From positions 4,878-42,208 of the forward strand of contig JAHEJN010000022.1 of assembly GCA_024638845.1 (NCBI GenBank): a DNA stretch of 37,331 nt. Reading direction: 5' to 3'. Below, in pieces: positions 9,343 through 18,294 of the stretch (position 1 is its first letter; every line of letters begins with the position of its first letter). This DNA is from Acidimicrobiales bacterium (GTDB lineage: Bacteria > Actinomycetota > Acidimicrobiia > Acidimicrobiales > JAHEJN01). Position numbers and translations under genes: made by a program. The notes below the pieces were generated by a model, which saw only the letters and a list, made by a program, of their open reading frames with translations, was not told the origin of the DNA and made no database searches.

Positions 9343-10248
9343 CTACGTGCCGATGAAGTCGATCAGAACCTGGGCCAGCTCGGGGCCGCGGTCTTCCTGG
9401 AGGAAGTGACCGCCTCCTTCGATGGTGGTGTGTGGTTGGCCCTGCGTGCCGGGAATGCGTGAGAGGAACGGCGCCTCACCCCCACGCGTGATGGGGTCCT
9501 CGTCGCTGAACGCGACCAGGAAGGGTTTGGTGAACCGGGCCAGTACCTCCCATGCCGCCTGGTTGGCCGCACTGGCCGGATCGTCGTTGCTCGTCGGCAC
9601 CAGCGAGGGCAGCACCCGTGCGCCTGCCTTGAACGTCTCGTCGGGAAACGGTGCGTCGTAGCCGGCGATCACCTCGTCGGTCAGCTCGGTCGTCGTCGCG
9701 CCGTCGACGATCTGTCCCACAGGAAACGTGGGCGTCTCCCTGGCGAACCTCTGCCAGGCCAGGAACGCGTCGGGCGGAGTGCCCGCTCCCGTCGGCAGGC
9801 CGGTGTTCCCGACCGCGACCCTCGCGAACCGGTCGGGTTCGGCCGCGACGAGGCGCAGGCCGATGAGACCGCCCCAGTCCTGGGCGAACAGCGTGATGTC
9901 GTGCAGGTCGAGGTGGTCGAAGAGGAGCTCGCGCGTCCACTCGACCTGTCGTGCGTAGGTGTGGTCGTCCGGTTCGGTGGGCTTGTCGCTGCGGCCGAAG
10001 CCCACGAGGTCAGGGGCGACCGCCCGATGGCCGGCGGCGACGAGCGGGGGGATCATATGGCGATACAGGAAGCTCCACGACGGCTCGCCGTGCATCAACA
10101 GCACCGGTGGGTGGTCGGGCGGCCCCTCGTCGAGGTAGTGCATCCGCAGGTCACCGCCCTCGCCGTCGGCCACCCGCTCGTAGTGCGGGGGGAACGGATG
10201 GCCGGGGAGATCGACGAAGCGGTCATCGGGTGTGCGCAGGACGTCCAT
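9343..10248 (-). CDS. Haloalkane dehalogenase (alpha/beta hydrolase, HLD-I type)
   Basis: A 301-residue alpha/beta-hydrolase close in length to DhlA (310). It would cleave carbon-halogen bonds hydrolytically, giving an alcohol and halide. The oxyanion region is HGEPSWSFLYR. The nucleophile elbow is AQDWGG, where Asp is the nucleophile and the next Trp is the first halide-binding residue. The cap-domain motif FLAWQRFARETP matches the second halide Trp of HLD-I enzymes. A late Asp in AFSDEDPIT and the final His in GGGHFLQED complete the triad. The start at ATG 10248 matches the family N-terminus. It is divergent from the SLC12-like gene with 118 bases between the two start codons. Epoxide hydrolases share the fold but lack this Trp pattern. 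Confidence 0.85.
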   Translation of the reverse strand: MDVLRTPDDRFVDLPGHPFPPHYERVADGEGGDLRMHYLDEGPPDHPPVLLMHGEPSWSFLYRHMIPPLVAAGHRAVAPDLVGFGRSDKPTEPDDHTYARQVEWTRELLFDHLDLHDITLFAQDWGGLIGLRLVAAEPDRFARVAVGNTGLPTGAGTPPDAFLAWQRFARETPTFPVGQIVDGATTTELTDEVIAGYDAPFPDETFKAGARVLPSLVPTSNDDPASAANQAAWEVLARFTKPFLVAFSDEDPITRGGEAPFLSRIPGTQGQPHTTIEGGGHFLQEDRGPELAQVLIDFIGT

Positions 10249-10366
10249 CCACCCGAGTCTGAGTTCGTTCGGGGCGCGGTGCAACTCGGGGTGCGGGTGG
10301 TGTCCTTGGTTACCTGGATGCTCGGTGCTACACATGAGCGCCGAACGCGTGCCGCCAGAGGAGACG

Positions 10367-12898
10367 ATGGCCGACAACCGAATCGCTGAGCCCTCCGCCA
10401 AGCTGACCACCTTCGGGGGCGTGTTCACACCGAGCCTGCTCACCATTCTCGGGCTGGTGCTCTTCCTGCGGGTGGGCTACGTGGCCGGCAACGTCGGCCT
10501 GACCCGGATGTTGCTGATCATCGGCCTGGCCACGTCGGTGTCGTTGCTCACCACCATCTCGCTGGCCGCCATCGCCACCAATCTGCGAGTCGGTGGCGGG
10601 GGCGTGTACTTCCTCATCTCCCGCACGTTGGGTCCGGCCTTCGGCGGCGCCATCGGGTTGGTGCTCTACGCCGCCATGTCGGTGTCGGTCGCCTTCTACG
10701 CCATCGGCCTCGGCGAAGCGGTGACCAGCATGGTCGGCTCGGACAACGAGAATCTGCCGCGACTGGTGGCCGCGGTGACGATCGTCGCCCTGCTCGGGTT
10801 GGCTTGGCTGGGCGCCGACATCGCCACGCGGCTCCAGTACGTCGTGATGGCGTGTCTGGCGGTGGCCATCGTCGGCTTCCTGGCCGGTGTTCTCCCCGAT
10901 CTCAGCGTTGATCAACTGGGCGACAACATGGGCCGACCCCTCGCCGGCGACGGCTTCTGGGTGGCGTTCGCGATCTTCTTCCCGGCCATCACCGGCTTCA
11001 CCCAGGGCGTGGCCATGTCGGGCGACCTGAAGACGCCCAGCCGCAGCATCACCGTCGGCACGTTCGCGGCGATCGGACTGTCGACGGTCGTCTACCTGGT
11101 CGTGGTGGTCATGCTCACGATGGCGGTTCCCCTCGTCGAGCTGCGCGAGGACACGGCGATCATGCGTCGTCTCGCCCTGGCCCCCGCACTCATCGACATC
11201 GGCGTGATCGCGGCGACCCTGTCGTCGGCGATCGCGTCGATTCTCGGCGCACCCCGCACGCTGCAACGACTGGCGGCCGACCGGTTGGTGAAGCCGCTCG
11301 AACCCTTCGCCATCGGCTCGGGGGCCGACAACAACCCGCGCCGTGGGGTCCTGCTCAGCGCCGCCATCGCGTTGGTCACCGTGGCGGTCGGCGATCTCAA
11401 CGTGGTGGCGCCGGTCATCTCGATGTTCTTCCTCGCCAGCTACGGCATGATCAACTTCGCGACCTACTCCGAGGCGCGATCGGCGAACACGTCGTTCCGA
11501 CCCCGGTTCCGCTTCTTCGACTGGCGACTCAGCCTGTTGGGCACCCTCGCGTGTGTCGGCGTCATCCTGGCCATCAGTCCGGTGGCCGGCGGTGTGGCTG
11601 CGCTGGCCGTGTTCGCGCTGTACCGCTATCTGCGGAAGTCGGTGCAGCAGGTGCGTTGGGCCGACAGCACTCGAGGCTTCCATGCCGCAACGGTGCGCTC
11701 GCATCTGCTCCAGATGACCGACCACGGTCACGTCGCCCGCGACTGGCGCCCGTGCACGGTCGCCTTCGTTCCCCGCGATCCGGTGCGTCGCCGTCGACTG
11801 ATGTCGGTGGCGGCGTGGTTCGAGGGCGGCGCGGGCTTCACCACCGTGGCCCGCATCGTGCCCGGCCGCGGGGCCATCGCCCGCAAGCACGCCGCCCGCG
11901 TGAACCTCGAGCTCCAACGGGAGATCGCCACCTCGGATCTGTCGGTGTACGGCCGGGTGCTGGTCGCCGAAGACCTCGAGGCCGGTGTGGCCGCGATGCT
12001 CCAAGCCCACGGCATCGGTGCGCTGCACACGAACCTGGCGTTGTTCAGCTGGTACGACCCGGATCAAGAGCACGACGGCTACTACGAGCGGATGGTGCAG
12101 ACCGGTGTGCGCTACGGCTGCAACGTCGGCGTGGTGCACACGCCGAATCACGCATGGGAGTCCGTGCCGGCATCGCCGCGGGACGCATCGAAGATCGCCG
12201 TGTGGTGGGACGACGACAGGTCGGGTCAGCTCCTCACCCTGTTGGCCTGGATGTGCACGCGTGGGTCGGTGTGGTCGGGGTCGAGCATCGAGGTGTGGGT
12301 GGCCAACGACGGCGACGATGGCGCAGCGGCGACGCGAGTGGCAGCTCTGCTCGACGAGGCCCGGCTCCCGGCGCAGGTTGCCGGTGCGGCACCGAAGGCC
12401 GCCTTCGCCGAGCGTGTCGCCGGCGCCGACCTGGTCTTGGCGCCGCTGCGGGTGCACAAGAAGAGGTCGCTCGGCCCCGGCGACGTGCCACTCGAGGAGC
12501 TGCTGCCCTTGTTGCCTCTTGTTGTCTTCGCCCGTGCCGTCGAGCCTGTCGCGCTCGACCTGCAACCCGACGAGGGCGATGCGGCCGCATTGGCCGAGGC
12601 CCACGATCGCGCCACGGCCGCCACGCGGCGTGCCGCCGAGCTCGACGAGAAGGCGAGTCAGCTCATGGTCGCGGCCGAGCTGGTTCGCCTCGAGAACGGC
12701 GAGGGCGCCGATCAGCGCGTTCTCGAAGCAGTCGAGACGGCGTCGGTGGCCCACCGGCAATACCTCGACGCCCGAGCCCGATCCGACGAGGCCTGGCGTC
12801 TCGTCCGGGAGATCGACCCCGCAGCGGCCACCGACAGCCTCGACCCTGCGCTCTGGCTCGAGGCCGATTCGTCGCGCCAACCCTTCGGTCAGGGCTGA
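10367..12898 (+). CDS. SLC12/APC-type permease (cation-chloride cotransporter-like)
   Basis: An 843-residue membrane protein. Residues ~15 to 425 carry about twelve hydrophobic helices. The first pair (FGGVFTPSLLTILGLVLFLRVGYVAGNVG) matches the start of SLC12 cation-chloride cotransporters and APC amino-acid permeases. The cytoplasmic C-terminal half (~430-843) resembles the SLC12 regulatory domain and ends in an Ala/Glu/Arg-rich helical stretch (about 735-810) likely to be a coiled coil. ATG 10367 is preferred because AGAGGAG lies five bases upstream; an ATG at 10334 would add eleven residues. Possible roles are ion/chloride homeostasis or amino-acid uptake. Substrate residues cannot be judged by eye. 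Confidence 0.85.
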   Translation: MADNRIAEPSAKLTTFGGVFTPSLLTILGLVLFLRVGYVAGNVGLTRMLLIIGLATSVSLLTTISLAAIATNLRVGGGGVYFLISRTLGPAFGGAIGLVLYAAMSVSVAFYAIGLGEAVTSMVGSDNENLPRLVAAVTIVALLGLAWLGADIATRLQYVVMACLAVAIVGFLAGVLPDLSVDQLGDNMGRPLAGDGFWVAFAIFFPAITGFTQGVAMSGDLKTPSRSITVGTFAAIGLSTVVYLVVVVMLTMAVPLVELREDTAIMRRLALAPALIDIGVIAATLSSAIASILGAPRTLQRLAADRLVKPLEPFAIGSGADNNPRRGVLLSAAIALVTVAVGDLNVVAPVISMFFLASYGMINFATYSEARSANTSFRPRFRFFDWRLSLLGTLACVGVILAISPVAGGVAALAVFALYRYLRKSVQQVRWADSTRGFHAATVRSHLLQMTDHGHVARDWRPCTVAFVPRDPVRRRRLMSVAAWFEGGAGFTTVARIVPGRGAIARKHAARVNLELQREIATSDLSVYGRVLVAEDLEAGVAAMLQAHGIGALHTNLALFSWYDPDQEHDGYYERMVQTGVRYGCNVGVVHTPNHAWESVPASPRDASKIAVWWDDDRSGQLLTLLAWMCTRGSVWSGSSIEVWVANDGDDGAAATRVAALLDEARLPAQVAGAAPKAAFAERVAGADLVLAPLRVHKKRSLGPGDVPLEELLPLLPLVVFARAVEPVALDLQPDEGDAAALAEAHDRATAATRRAAELDEKASQLMVAAELVRLENGEGADQRVLEAVETASVAHRQYLDARARSDEAWRLVREIDPAAATDSLDPALWLEADSSRQPFGQG

Positions 12899-12925
12899 GC
12901 GGCTCGCCGCCACGCGACAGGCCTC

Positions 12926-12954
12926 TGGTCATGGCCCTCGCGGAGGAGTAGGTT
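12926..12954 (+). promoter_or_regulatory. Predicted promoter of the FAD oxidase gene
   Basis: TGGTCA at 12926-12931 and TAGGTT at 12949-12954 are separated by 17 bp and form a plausible sigma-70-type promoter. Transcription would begin near 12962, leaving a leader of about 80 bases that ends in the AGGGAGGAAA ribosome site at 13031-13040. The 143-base gap holds nothing else gene-like. Confidence 0.5.
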
Positions 12955-13041
12955 CCGCGAAGAGGCAAACGTCAAGCCGATTCCCGCTTCTCCGGGAGTG
13001 TGCATTCCCGAAGAACTTGGGGTCGCACAAAGGGAGGAAAT

Positions 13042-14370
13042 GTGGAACTGATACGTAGTGACCATCCTCGGTACGACGAGGAGCGAAAAGTCTTCAACGC
13101 ACTGATCGACCGTCGGCCTGAGGTCATCGCGAAATGCACGAGCCCAGCTGACGTTCGCGAGGCGTTGGCATACGCCCGGACGCATGACCTCGAAGTGGCC
13201 GTCCGAGCCGGTGGGCATTCGGTTGCCGGGTTCTCGGTCAACGACGGAGGCATCGTCATAGACGTACGAGACATGGCCGCGATCGAGGTCGATCCGGACC
13301 GACGCACGGTACGTGCCGAAGCGGGCGCAACGTGGGGCGAGTTCGACGGTGCGACGCAAGCTCATGGTCTGGCGACCACGGGTGGACGCGTATCGACGAC
13401 GGGCGTGGCCGGGTTGACATTGGGAGGCGGGTCCGGATGGTTGGAACGCAAGTACGGCCTGACCTGTGACAACCTGATCTCGGTCGACCTCGTCACCGCC
13501 GACGGCCGGGAGGTGACCGCGAGCGAGGACGAAAACCCCGAACTGTTCTGGGCGCTGCATGGCGGCGGAGGGAACTTCGGCATCGCCACCAGCTTCGAAT
13601 TCGCCCTGCACGAAGTCGGCCCCGAGGTTCTCGCCGGGCTGCTCCTGTGGCCGGGTGACGCCGGTCATGAGCTGGCGAGGACCTACCGTGACATGGCCTA
13701 CACCGCTCCCGATGAATTCGGTTCCGGGCTCGTGTTCCTCACCGGCCCACCTGAGGAATTCGTGCCCGGCCACCTCCAGGGGCAAACCGTGGCGGCCGTG
13801 GCCTTCCTGTGGTCAGGAGACATCGCTGACGGCATGGACGTGGTCGCCCCGCTGCGAGCACTCCAGCCCCATGCCGACCTCGCCGGACCGATGCCATACA
13901 CCGAGTTCAACCGAATGATCGACGACCCGCCCGGTCTCGGGAACTACTGGACGGCGGATTACCACGACGAGTTCCCCGATGAGGCTCTCGACACGTTCGT
14001 GAAATACGGCTTCGAACGTCAGTCGCCGCACACGCAACAGATCCTTCTTCCGTGGGGTGGTGCCATCGCTCGGATCGAAGAGGACGCCACTCCGCTGACC
14101 CATCGCCAAGTGCACTGGATCACTCATCCCTTCGCGATGTGGGAGATCCACGAGGACGCCGAGCCCAACATCGAGTGGGCCAAAGGATTCCGCCGAGACA
14201 TCGCCGAATACACCAACGGCGGTACCTACCTGAACTTCATCGGCCGAGAAGGGGAGGCGAGAATCCGCGCCGCGTACGGAGACGAGAAGTACGAGCGGCT
14301 GCAACGGGTCAAGGCCGAATGGGATCCGACCAACGTCTTCAAGGGAAACCAGAACATCCGGCCTTCCTGA
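13042..14370 (+). CDS. FAD-binding oxidoreductase, berberine-bridge-enzyme type
   Basis: A 442-residue flavoprotein of the VAO/PCMH superfamily. The FAD-binding half (about 30-200) has RAGGHSVAG with His59 as the expected site of covalent FAD attachment. The segment where bicovalent members carry a flavin-linked Cys reads VSTTGVAG here, so single attachment is predicted. The C-terminal berberine-bridge element ends AEWDPTNVFKGNQNI. Such enzymes oxidise sugars, alcohols, alkaloids or polyketides with O2; the substrate is unknown. GTG 13042 is chosen because AGGGAGGAAA sits just upstream and the protein then matches the family N-terminus. Its codon use has visibly more A/T third positions (GAA, CGA, GGA) than its neighbours, which hints at more recent acquisition. 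Confidence 0.88.
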   Translation: MELIRSDHPRYDEERKVFNALIDRRPEVIAKCTSPADVREALAYARTHDLEVAVRAGGHSVAGFSVNDGGIVIDVRDMAAIEVDPDRRTVRAEAGATWGEFDGATQAHGLATTGGRVSTTGVAGLTLGGGSGWLERKYGLTCDNLISVDLVTADGREVTASEDENPELFWALHGGGGNFGIATSFEFALHEVGPEVLAGLLLWPGDAGHELARTYRDMAYTAPDEFGSGLVFLTGPPEEFVPGHLQGQTVAAVAFLWSGDIADGMDVVAPLRALQPHADLAGPMPYTEFNRMIDDPPGLGNYWTADYHDEFPDEALDTFVKYGFERQSPHTQQILLPWGGAIARIEEDATPLTHRQVHWITHPFAMWEIHEDAEPNIEWAKGFRRDIAEYTNGGTYLNFIGREGEARIRAAYGDEKYERLQRVKAEWDPTNVFKGNQNIRPS

Positions 14371-14376
14371 TCCTCA

Positions 14377-14397
14377 GGCTGGTCGCAGCGGCCAGTC
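14377..14397. terminator. Hairpin between convergent genes, possible terminator
   Basis: GGCTGGTC (14377-14384) can pair with GGCCAGTC (14390-14397), including two G-U type pairs, around a five-base loop. It lies in the 34-base gap between two convergent genes, where a bidirectional terminator is expected. There is no T-run, so intrinsic termination would be weak. Confidence 0.35.
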
Positions 14398-14404
14398 CGC
14401 GTGC

Positions 14405-15088
14405 TCAGAAGCGGGAGCTCGGTAGATCACCGGCTCCTTGTTCGAGCGCGTCGCAGATGGCCACGGCGACGGCGCGGGGATCGAGCCCGGTGGGCATCTT
14501 CGGCGCCGTGCCCTCGATGGCCCGGCCGGCCAGACCGGTCTCGGTGTGAGGCGGACGAGCATCGAGCACCCGGACCTTGGCTCGTCGGGCCTCACGCGCC
14601 AGCGCTTCGTCGAAGGACCGTACAGCGGCTTTGGACGCGCCGTACGCGGCCATGCCAGGCAGGTTCTGCTCGGCGATCACGCCGGAGATGTTCACGATCG
14701 CACCACCCTCCCCGAGCCGCCCGAGGGCCGCCTTGGCCAACATGATGGGAACGAAGGTGTTCGTGAGGAAGAGCTCTTCCATCGCATCGGGTGACAGATC
14801 GGCCACGGTGCCGAAGGCGACGACCCCGACCGCGTTGATCATGACGTCGATCTTTCCTGCGTGAGCAACGGTTGCATCGACGGCTGCCTCGCACGCCGAA
14901 GGGAGGCGGAGGTCGAGTGCGACCCGATGTCCGGGGGCGGCCACGGCGTCGAGTCGGCGTTCATCGCGGGCCACCAGCGTGAGGGTCGCTCCTCGCCGGT
15001 CGAGCTCGGTGGCCAGGGCGCGACCCAGCCCGCCGCTGGCGCCGGCCAACAGCACCGAGGCGCCGTCGAGAGGATGGGAGTCGTTCAT
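14405..15088 (-). CDS. Short-chain dehydrogenase/reductase
   Basis: A 227-residue classical SDR. The cofactor loop is AGASGGLGRALA near residue 15, and the catalytic Tyr-x3-Lys appears as YGASK with a Ser in NISG ahead of it. Arg in VARDERR after the second strand suggests NADP(H) over NAD(H). These enzymes interconvert alcohols and ketones; the substrate is unknown. It is divergent from the DUF2071 gene across 62 bases and convergent with the FAD oxidase, so it is its own transcription unit. Confidence 0.85.
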   Translation of the reverse strand: MNDSHPLDGASVLLAGASGGLGRALATELDRRGATLTLVARDERRLDAVAAPGHRVALDLRLPSACEAAVDATVAHAGKIDVMINAVGVVAFGTVADLSPDAMEELFLTNTFVPIMLAKAALGRLGEGGAIVNISGVIAEQNLPGMAAYGASKAAVRSFDEALAREARRAKVRVLDARPPHTETGLAGRAIEGTAPKMPTGLDPRAVAVAICDALEQGAGDLPSSRF

Positions 15089-15137
15089 GACAACGGGGAC
15101 TTCCGGGTCGGGTGTGGGGCTCGACGCCGTTCGAATC

Positions 15138-15143
15138 TAGCGT
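15138..15143 (+). promoter_or_regulatory. -10 box of a probable leaderless transcript
   Basis: TAGCGT ends seven bases before the GTG at 15151. Initiation about seven bases after the box would put the start codon at or next to the 5' end of the mRNA. The same arrangement recurs at 18279, 21575, 23388 and 33597. Confidence 0.5.
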
Positions 15144-15150
15144 TGTCGTC

Positions 15151-15951
15151 GTGCCCGTCGAGCCGGTCGTTCCACGCCTTCCCTCCCCCGTCGCCGAAAC
15201 AGTGCGCCGGCCGGTGATGACCCAGTTCTGGGCCGACGTGGTCTTCCTGCACTGGCGGTATGACCCTGGAGAGGTTCAGAGGCTCCTGCCCGCCGGCGTC
15301 ACCGTCGACACCTACGACGGTTCGGCCTGGGTTGCGCTGGTGCCGTTCCGCATGGAGCGACTCGGACTGCCGGGGCTGGGTCCACTTCCGTGGGTGAACA
15401 CGTTTCCCGAGGTGAACGTGCGCACCTACGTGCATTCCGGTGATCGGCGTGGCGTGTGGTTCTTCTCGCTCGACATCGACCTGCGGCTTCCCACCATGGT
15501 CGCCCGGACGGTTTACGGGCTGCCGTACTGCTACGGCACTGCGCATCACGAGCGGGTCGGCCCCATCGTCACCACCGGCGTCCGACGGCGGTGGCCGCGC
15601 GGCCACCGGGGGGCCGGCGCCGAAGTCGTGGTGGCCACCGGCGACCCGGTCGATCCGACCGACGAGCTCGTGCACTTCCTCACCGATCGATGGGGGCTGA
15701 TCGCTACGACCCGACGCGGGTCGTTGCGCTATGCGGCCGTCGATCATCCCACGTGGCCGCTGTACTCCGCTCGGGTGTTGCACCTCGACGAGACGTTGGT
15801 GGAAGCGGCCGGCCTGAGCCGACCGATGGCCGAGCCGCACGTGATGTGGTCACCCGGTGTCGATGTCCGGGTGGCGCTGCCCACCAGACGAGGAGTGGCG
15901 CACCAGCTCAACGGGCCCAGACCACGGGTGTCCAGTGCAGGATGTCGGTGA
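15151..15951 (+). CDS. DUF2071 (YqjF-like) family protein
   Basis: A 266-residue protein of the DUF2071 family, recognised from TQFWADVVFLHWRYDP, VTVDTYDGSAWVALVPFRM and the central WFFSLDID region followed by ARTVYGLPYCYG. The family adopts an acetoacetate-decarboxylase-like fold, but no reaction is firmly assigned, so I do not name one. GTG 15151 is chosen from the leaderless promoter; ATG 15217 would remove 22 residues that look like a poorly conserved leader. Its 3' end overlaps the convergent MaoC gene by 44 bases. Confidence 0.75.
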   Translation: MPVEPVVPRLPSPVAETVRRPVMTQFWADVVFLHWRYDPGEVQRLLPAGVTVDTYDGSAWVALVPFRMERLGLPGLGPLPWVNTFPEVNVRTYVHSGDRRGVWFFSLDIDLRLPTMVARTVYGLPYCYGTAHHERVGPIVTTGVRRRWPRGHRGAGAEVVVATGDPVDPTDELVHFLTDRWGLIATTRRGSLRYAAVDHPTWPLYSARVLHLDETLVEAAGLSRPMAEPHVMWSPGVDVRVALPTRRGVAHQLNGPRPRVSSAGCR

Positions 15952-16879
15952 GGGCTCCGTCGGCGTCGACGACGGCCCCTCGGCACTCGAACCGGAGCAG
16001 CTCGCCCGACCCTGCGGGCTCGCGTTCCACGAGCGTGTGGCGGAACTCGACGAGGTCGTCTTCGTGGGCGGGTCCGAGATGATCGCATCCGTCCCATGCC
16101 ACAACGGTGGCGAAACCCGGCACCAGGCGGGTGAGCGACGCCTGGGCCAGTGCCTGTACATGGCCGCCGTACACGAGTCGTCGGCTCGAGGGTGAGGCGT
16201 GGGCGTCACGGTGCACCGCCGCCTGGTTGAAGGTGAGCCGGGCCAGGGCCGGGGCGAGGTCGATGTGGTCGCGAAGGGGATCGAGCCGCTCCTCGGCGAC
16301 CGGCCACTCGGTGGGCTCGAGCGAGCTCAGGTCCCAATCGGGGACCAGCGGTGCCAGTTGCTCGAGAGGTGTCGGGGAGGTAGGACCCGGAATGTGGTTG
16401 TCGTGGCCGAGCGGCTCGAGCGACCGGGCGGGCAGCAGGGCGCACCGCTCGTAGGTGGCGACCGGTCCGTCGTCGGACTCGGAGAACACGCCGAGCCACA
16501 CCTTGCCTCGCTGCAGTGACCCCTTCGGCGAGGCGTCACGCAGGCCGAGGACGGTGGTCGAGGTGGTGAGGCGCTGCCCGACGAACACCGGGCGAAGGAT
16601 GCGGACCGACCGGTAGTACAGGTTGGCGATCACGCGGCGCGTGGCGTTGGTGGTCTGCCCGATGGAGTACTGCATGACGAGGCCCGGATTCACGAGGGCC
16701 GATCGGTGACTCACGTCGTAGAAGAGGGCGGCATCGGACGCCAGGCGATTCTGATCGCCGGTGATGGCGCGGTAGACGACGTTGTCGGCCTCGGTCACCG
16801 TGACCGCCGGCAGCGGCTCGATCACGTCGCCGACGGCGAAGTCGTCGAAGAACGGCCCGATCTCGTGAGCGGCAGCCAT
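15908..16879 (-). CDS. Double-hotdog MaoC-like dehydratase
   Basis: A 323-residue protein with two MaoC-type hotdog domains. The N-terminal one begins FDDFAVGDVIEPLPAVTVTEADN and has the region NPGLVMQYSIGQT. The C-terminal one is marked by RLVYGGHVQALAQASLTRL. The layout resembles mesaconyl-CoA hydratase-type proteins, which hydrate or dehydrate branched acyl-CoAs; the exact substrate is unknown. Its ATG overlaps the stop of the serine ammonia-lyase gene as TGATG, so it is translated from the same message. The start follows from that coupling; a longer upstream frame lies inside the neighbouring gene and was discarded. Confidence 0.8.
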   Translation of the reverse strand: MAAAHEIGPFFDDFAVGDVIEPLPAVTVTEADNVVYRAITGDQNRLASDAALFYDVSHRSALVNPGLVMQYSIGQTTNATRRVIANLYYRSVRILRPVFVGQRLTTSTTVLGLRDASPKGSLQRGKVWLGVFSESDDGPVATYERCALLPARSLEPLGHDNHIPGPTSPTPLEQLAPLVPDWDLSSLEPTEWPVAEERLDPLRDHIDLAPALARLTFNQAAVHRDAHASPSSRRLVYGGHVQALAQASLTRLVPGFATVVAWDGCDHLGPAHEDDLVEFRHTLVEREPAGSGELLRFECRGAVVDADGALTDILHWTPVVWAR

Positions 16880-18273
16880 CAGCACTGCGGATGATTGACT
16901 GCGAGGCCGCCGGTGGAGGTCTCCTTGTACTTCACGTGCATGTCGAGACCAGTCTGGCGCATGGTCTCGACGCAACGGTCGAGCGAGATCAGGTGGGTTC
17001 CGTCCCCGTGCAGGGCCAACGACGCGGCCGACACGGCCTTGACCGCACCCATGCCGTTGCGTTCGATGCACGGCACCTGCACGAGCCCGCCGACGGGGTC
17101 ACAGCTCAGGCCCAGATGATGCTCGAGGGCGATCTCGGCCGCGTTCTCGATCTGGGCGTTGGTGCCGCCGAGCGCGGCGCACAGACCCGCCGCGGCCATC
17201 GACGCCGCCGATCCGACTTCGCCCTGGCACCCGACCTCGGCACCGGAGATCGACGCGTTGTGCTTGATCAGGCCCCCGATGGCGGCCGCCACGAGCAGGA
17301 TCGAGCGGATGCCATCGGGGCTCGAACCGGTGCAGCGGTCGCGGTAATAACGGACCACCGCGGGGATGACGCCCGCCGCACCGTTGGTGGGGGCCGTGAC
17401 CACCCGACCCCCTGCGGCGTTCTCCTCGTTGACCGCCATGGCCCAGACCGACAGCCAGTCGGTCACGGTGTGGGGTTGCTCGGCGGGTGTGTCCCGTTGG
17501 GCAAGGAGACGCTCGTGCATGGCGTGGGCCCGGCGGGCGACGCCGATACCGCCGGGCAACAGGCCCGATTGGCGCATCCCGCGCTCGATGCAGGCGTTCA
17601 TGGCCGCCCAGATGGCGTCGAGATCGGTGTCGAGCTCGTCGGCCGACCGCTGGGTCAGCTCGTTCCTGCGCTTCATCTCGGCGATCGAGAGACCCGACTC
17701 GTCGCCCATGGCGAGCATCTGCGTGGCCGTGGCGAAGGGAAAGGGATGTCCGAGCTCCTCGTGCGCGGCTTCGATGACCGCGGGTCGGAAGGCGAGCTCT
17801 GCGAGCTCGTCGTCGGTGACGACGAAGCCACCACCGATCGAGTAGTACACCTGCTCGTAGAGCAGGTCGTCGCCCGGCCCGTAGGCAGCGAGGACCAGTC
17901 CGTTCGCATGATCGGGTAGGGGCGGGCCAAGGTCGAAGACCAGATCGGTGTCCGGGTCGAAGTGCACCGTGCCGAGCTGCTCCGGATGCACCGACTTCGA
18001 TCGACGGGTGGTGGCGACGAGGGCGGCCATGTGGTCGGGATCGATCGATTCCGGGCGGGTGCCGGAGAGTCCGGCCATCACCGCCAGATCGGTGTGGTGT
18101 CCCTCGCCGGTGTACGCGAGCGAGCCGTGCAGCCGACACGTGATGCGGAGCGGCTCTAACCCGGCGGCGGCCAACGCGTCGATGAAGTCCGCCGCAGCCG
18201 TCATCGGCCCCATGGTGTGGGAGCTCGACGGACCGATGCCGATCTTGAAGATGTCGAACACGCTGAGGAACAC
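16879..18273 (-). CDS. sdaA: L-serine ammonia-lyase, iron-sulfur dependent, single chain
   Basis: A 464-residue enzyme converting L-serine to pyruvate and ammonia. It combines the SDH beta-type N-terminal domain ([21 protein letters not shown], a signature of the family) with the alpha-type catalytic domain. Cysteines for the 4Fe-4S cluster are seen in GCQGEVGSA and in [13 protein letters not shown]. Length matches the one-chain bacterial form. The GTG start lies five bases after a TAGGAT box. It is followed by the MaoC-like gene with TGATG coupling, and lies downstream of the aldolase operon but with its own promoter. Both it and the meta pathway make pyruvate; a functional tie is only suggestive. 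Confidence 0.95.
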   Translation of the reverse strand: MFLSVFDIFKIGIGPSSSHTMGPMTAAADFIDALAAAGLEPLRITCRLHGSLAYTGEGHHTDLAVMAGLSGTRPESIDPDHMAALVATTRRSKSVHPEQLGTVHFDPDTDLVFDLGPPLPDHANGLVLAAYGPGDDLLYEQVYYSIGGGFVVTDDELAELAFRPAVIEAAHEELGHPFPFATATQMLAMGDESGLSIAEMKRRNELTQRSADELDTDLDAIWAAMNACIERGMRQSGLLPGGIGVARRAHAMHERLLAQRDTPAEQPHTVTDWLSVWAMAVNEENAAGGRVVTAPTNGAAGVIPAVVRYYRDRCTGSSPDGIRSILLVAAAIGGLIKHNASISGAEVGCQGEVGSAASMAAAGLCAALGGTNAQIENAAEIALEHHLGLSCDPVGGLVQVPCIERNGMGAVKAVSAASLALHGDGTHLISLDRCVETMRQTGLDMHVKYKETSTGGLAVNHPQC

Positions 18274-18278
18274 GCCGA

Positions 18279-18284
18279 ATCCTA
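18279..18284 (-). promoter_or_regulatory. -10 box upstream of sdaA, probable leaderless start
   Basis: On the minus strand TAGGAT is followed by five bases and then the GTG start of the serine ammonia-lyase gene. This suggests a promoter inside the 21-base gap after the tautomerase gene, so sdaA can be transcribed apart from the upstream operon. Confidence 0.45.
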
Positions 18285-18294
18285 CCCTTGTTCG

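Noticed and set aside
10328-12913. An 861-codon minus-strand frame opposite the SLC12-like permease
   Set aside because: Dominated by Arg, Gly, His and Asp, without hydrophobic segments or motifs; the plus-strand frame has twelve membrane helices and a matching family start.
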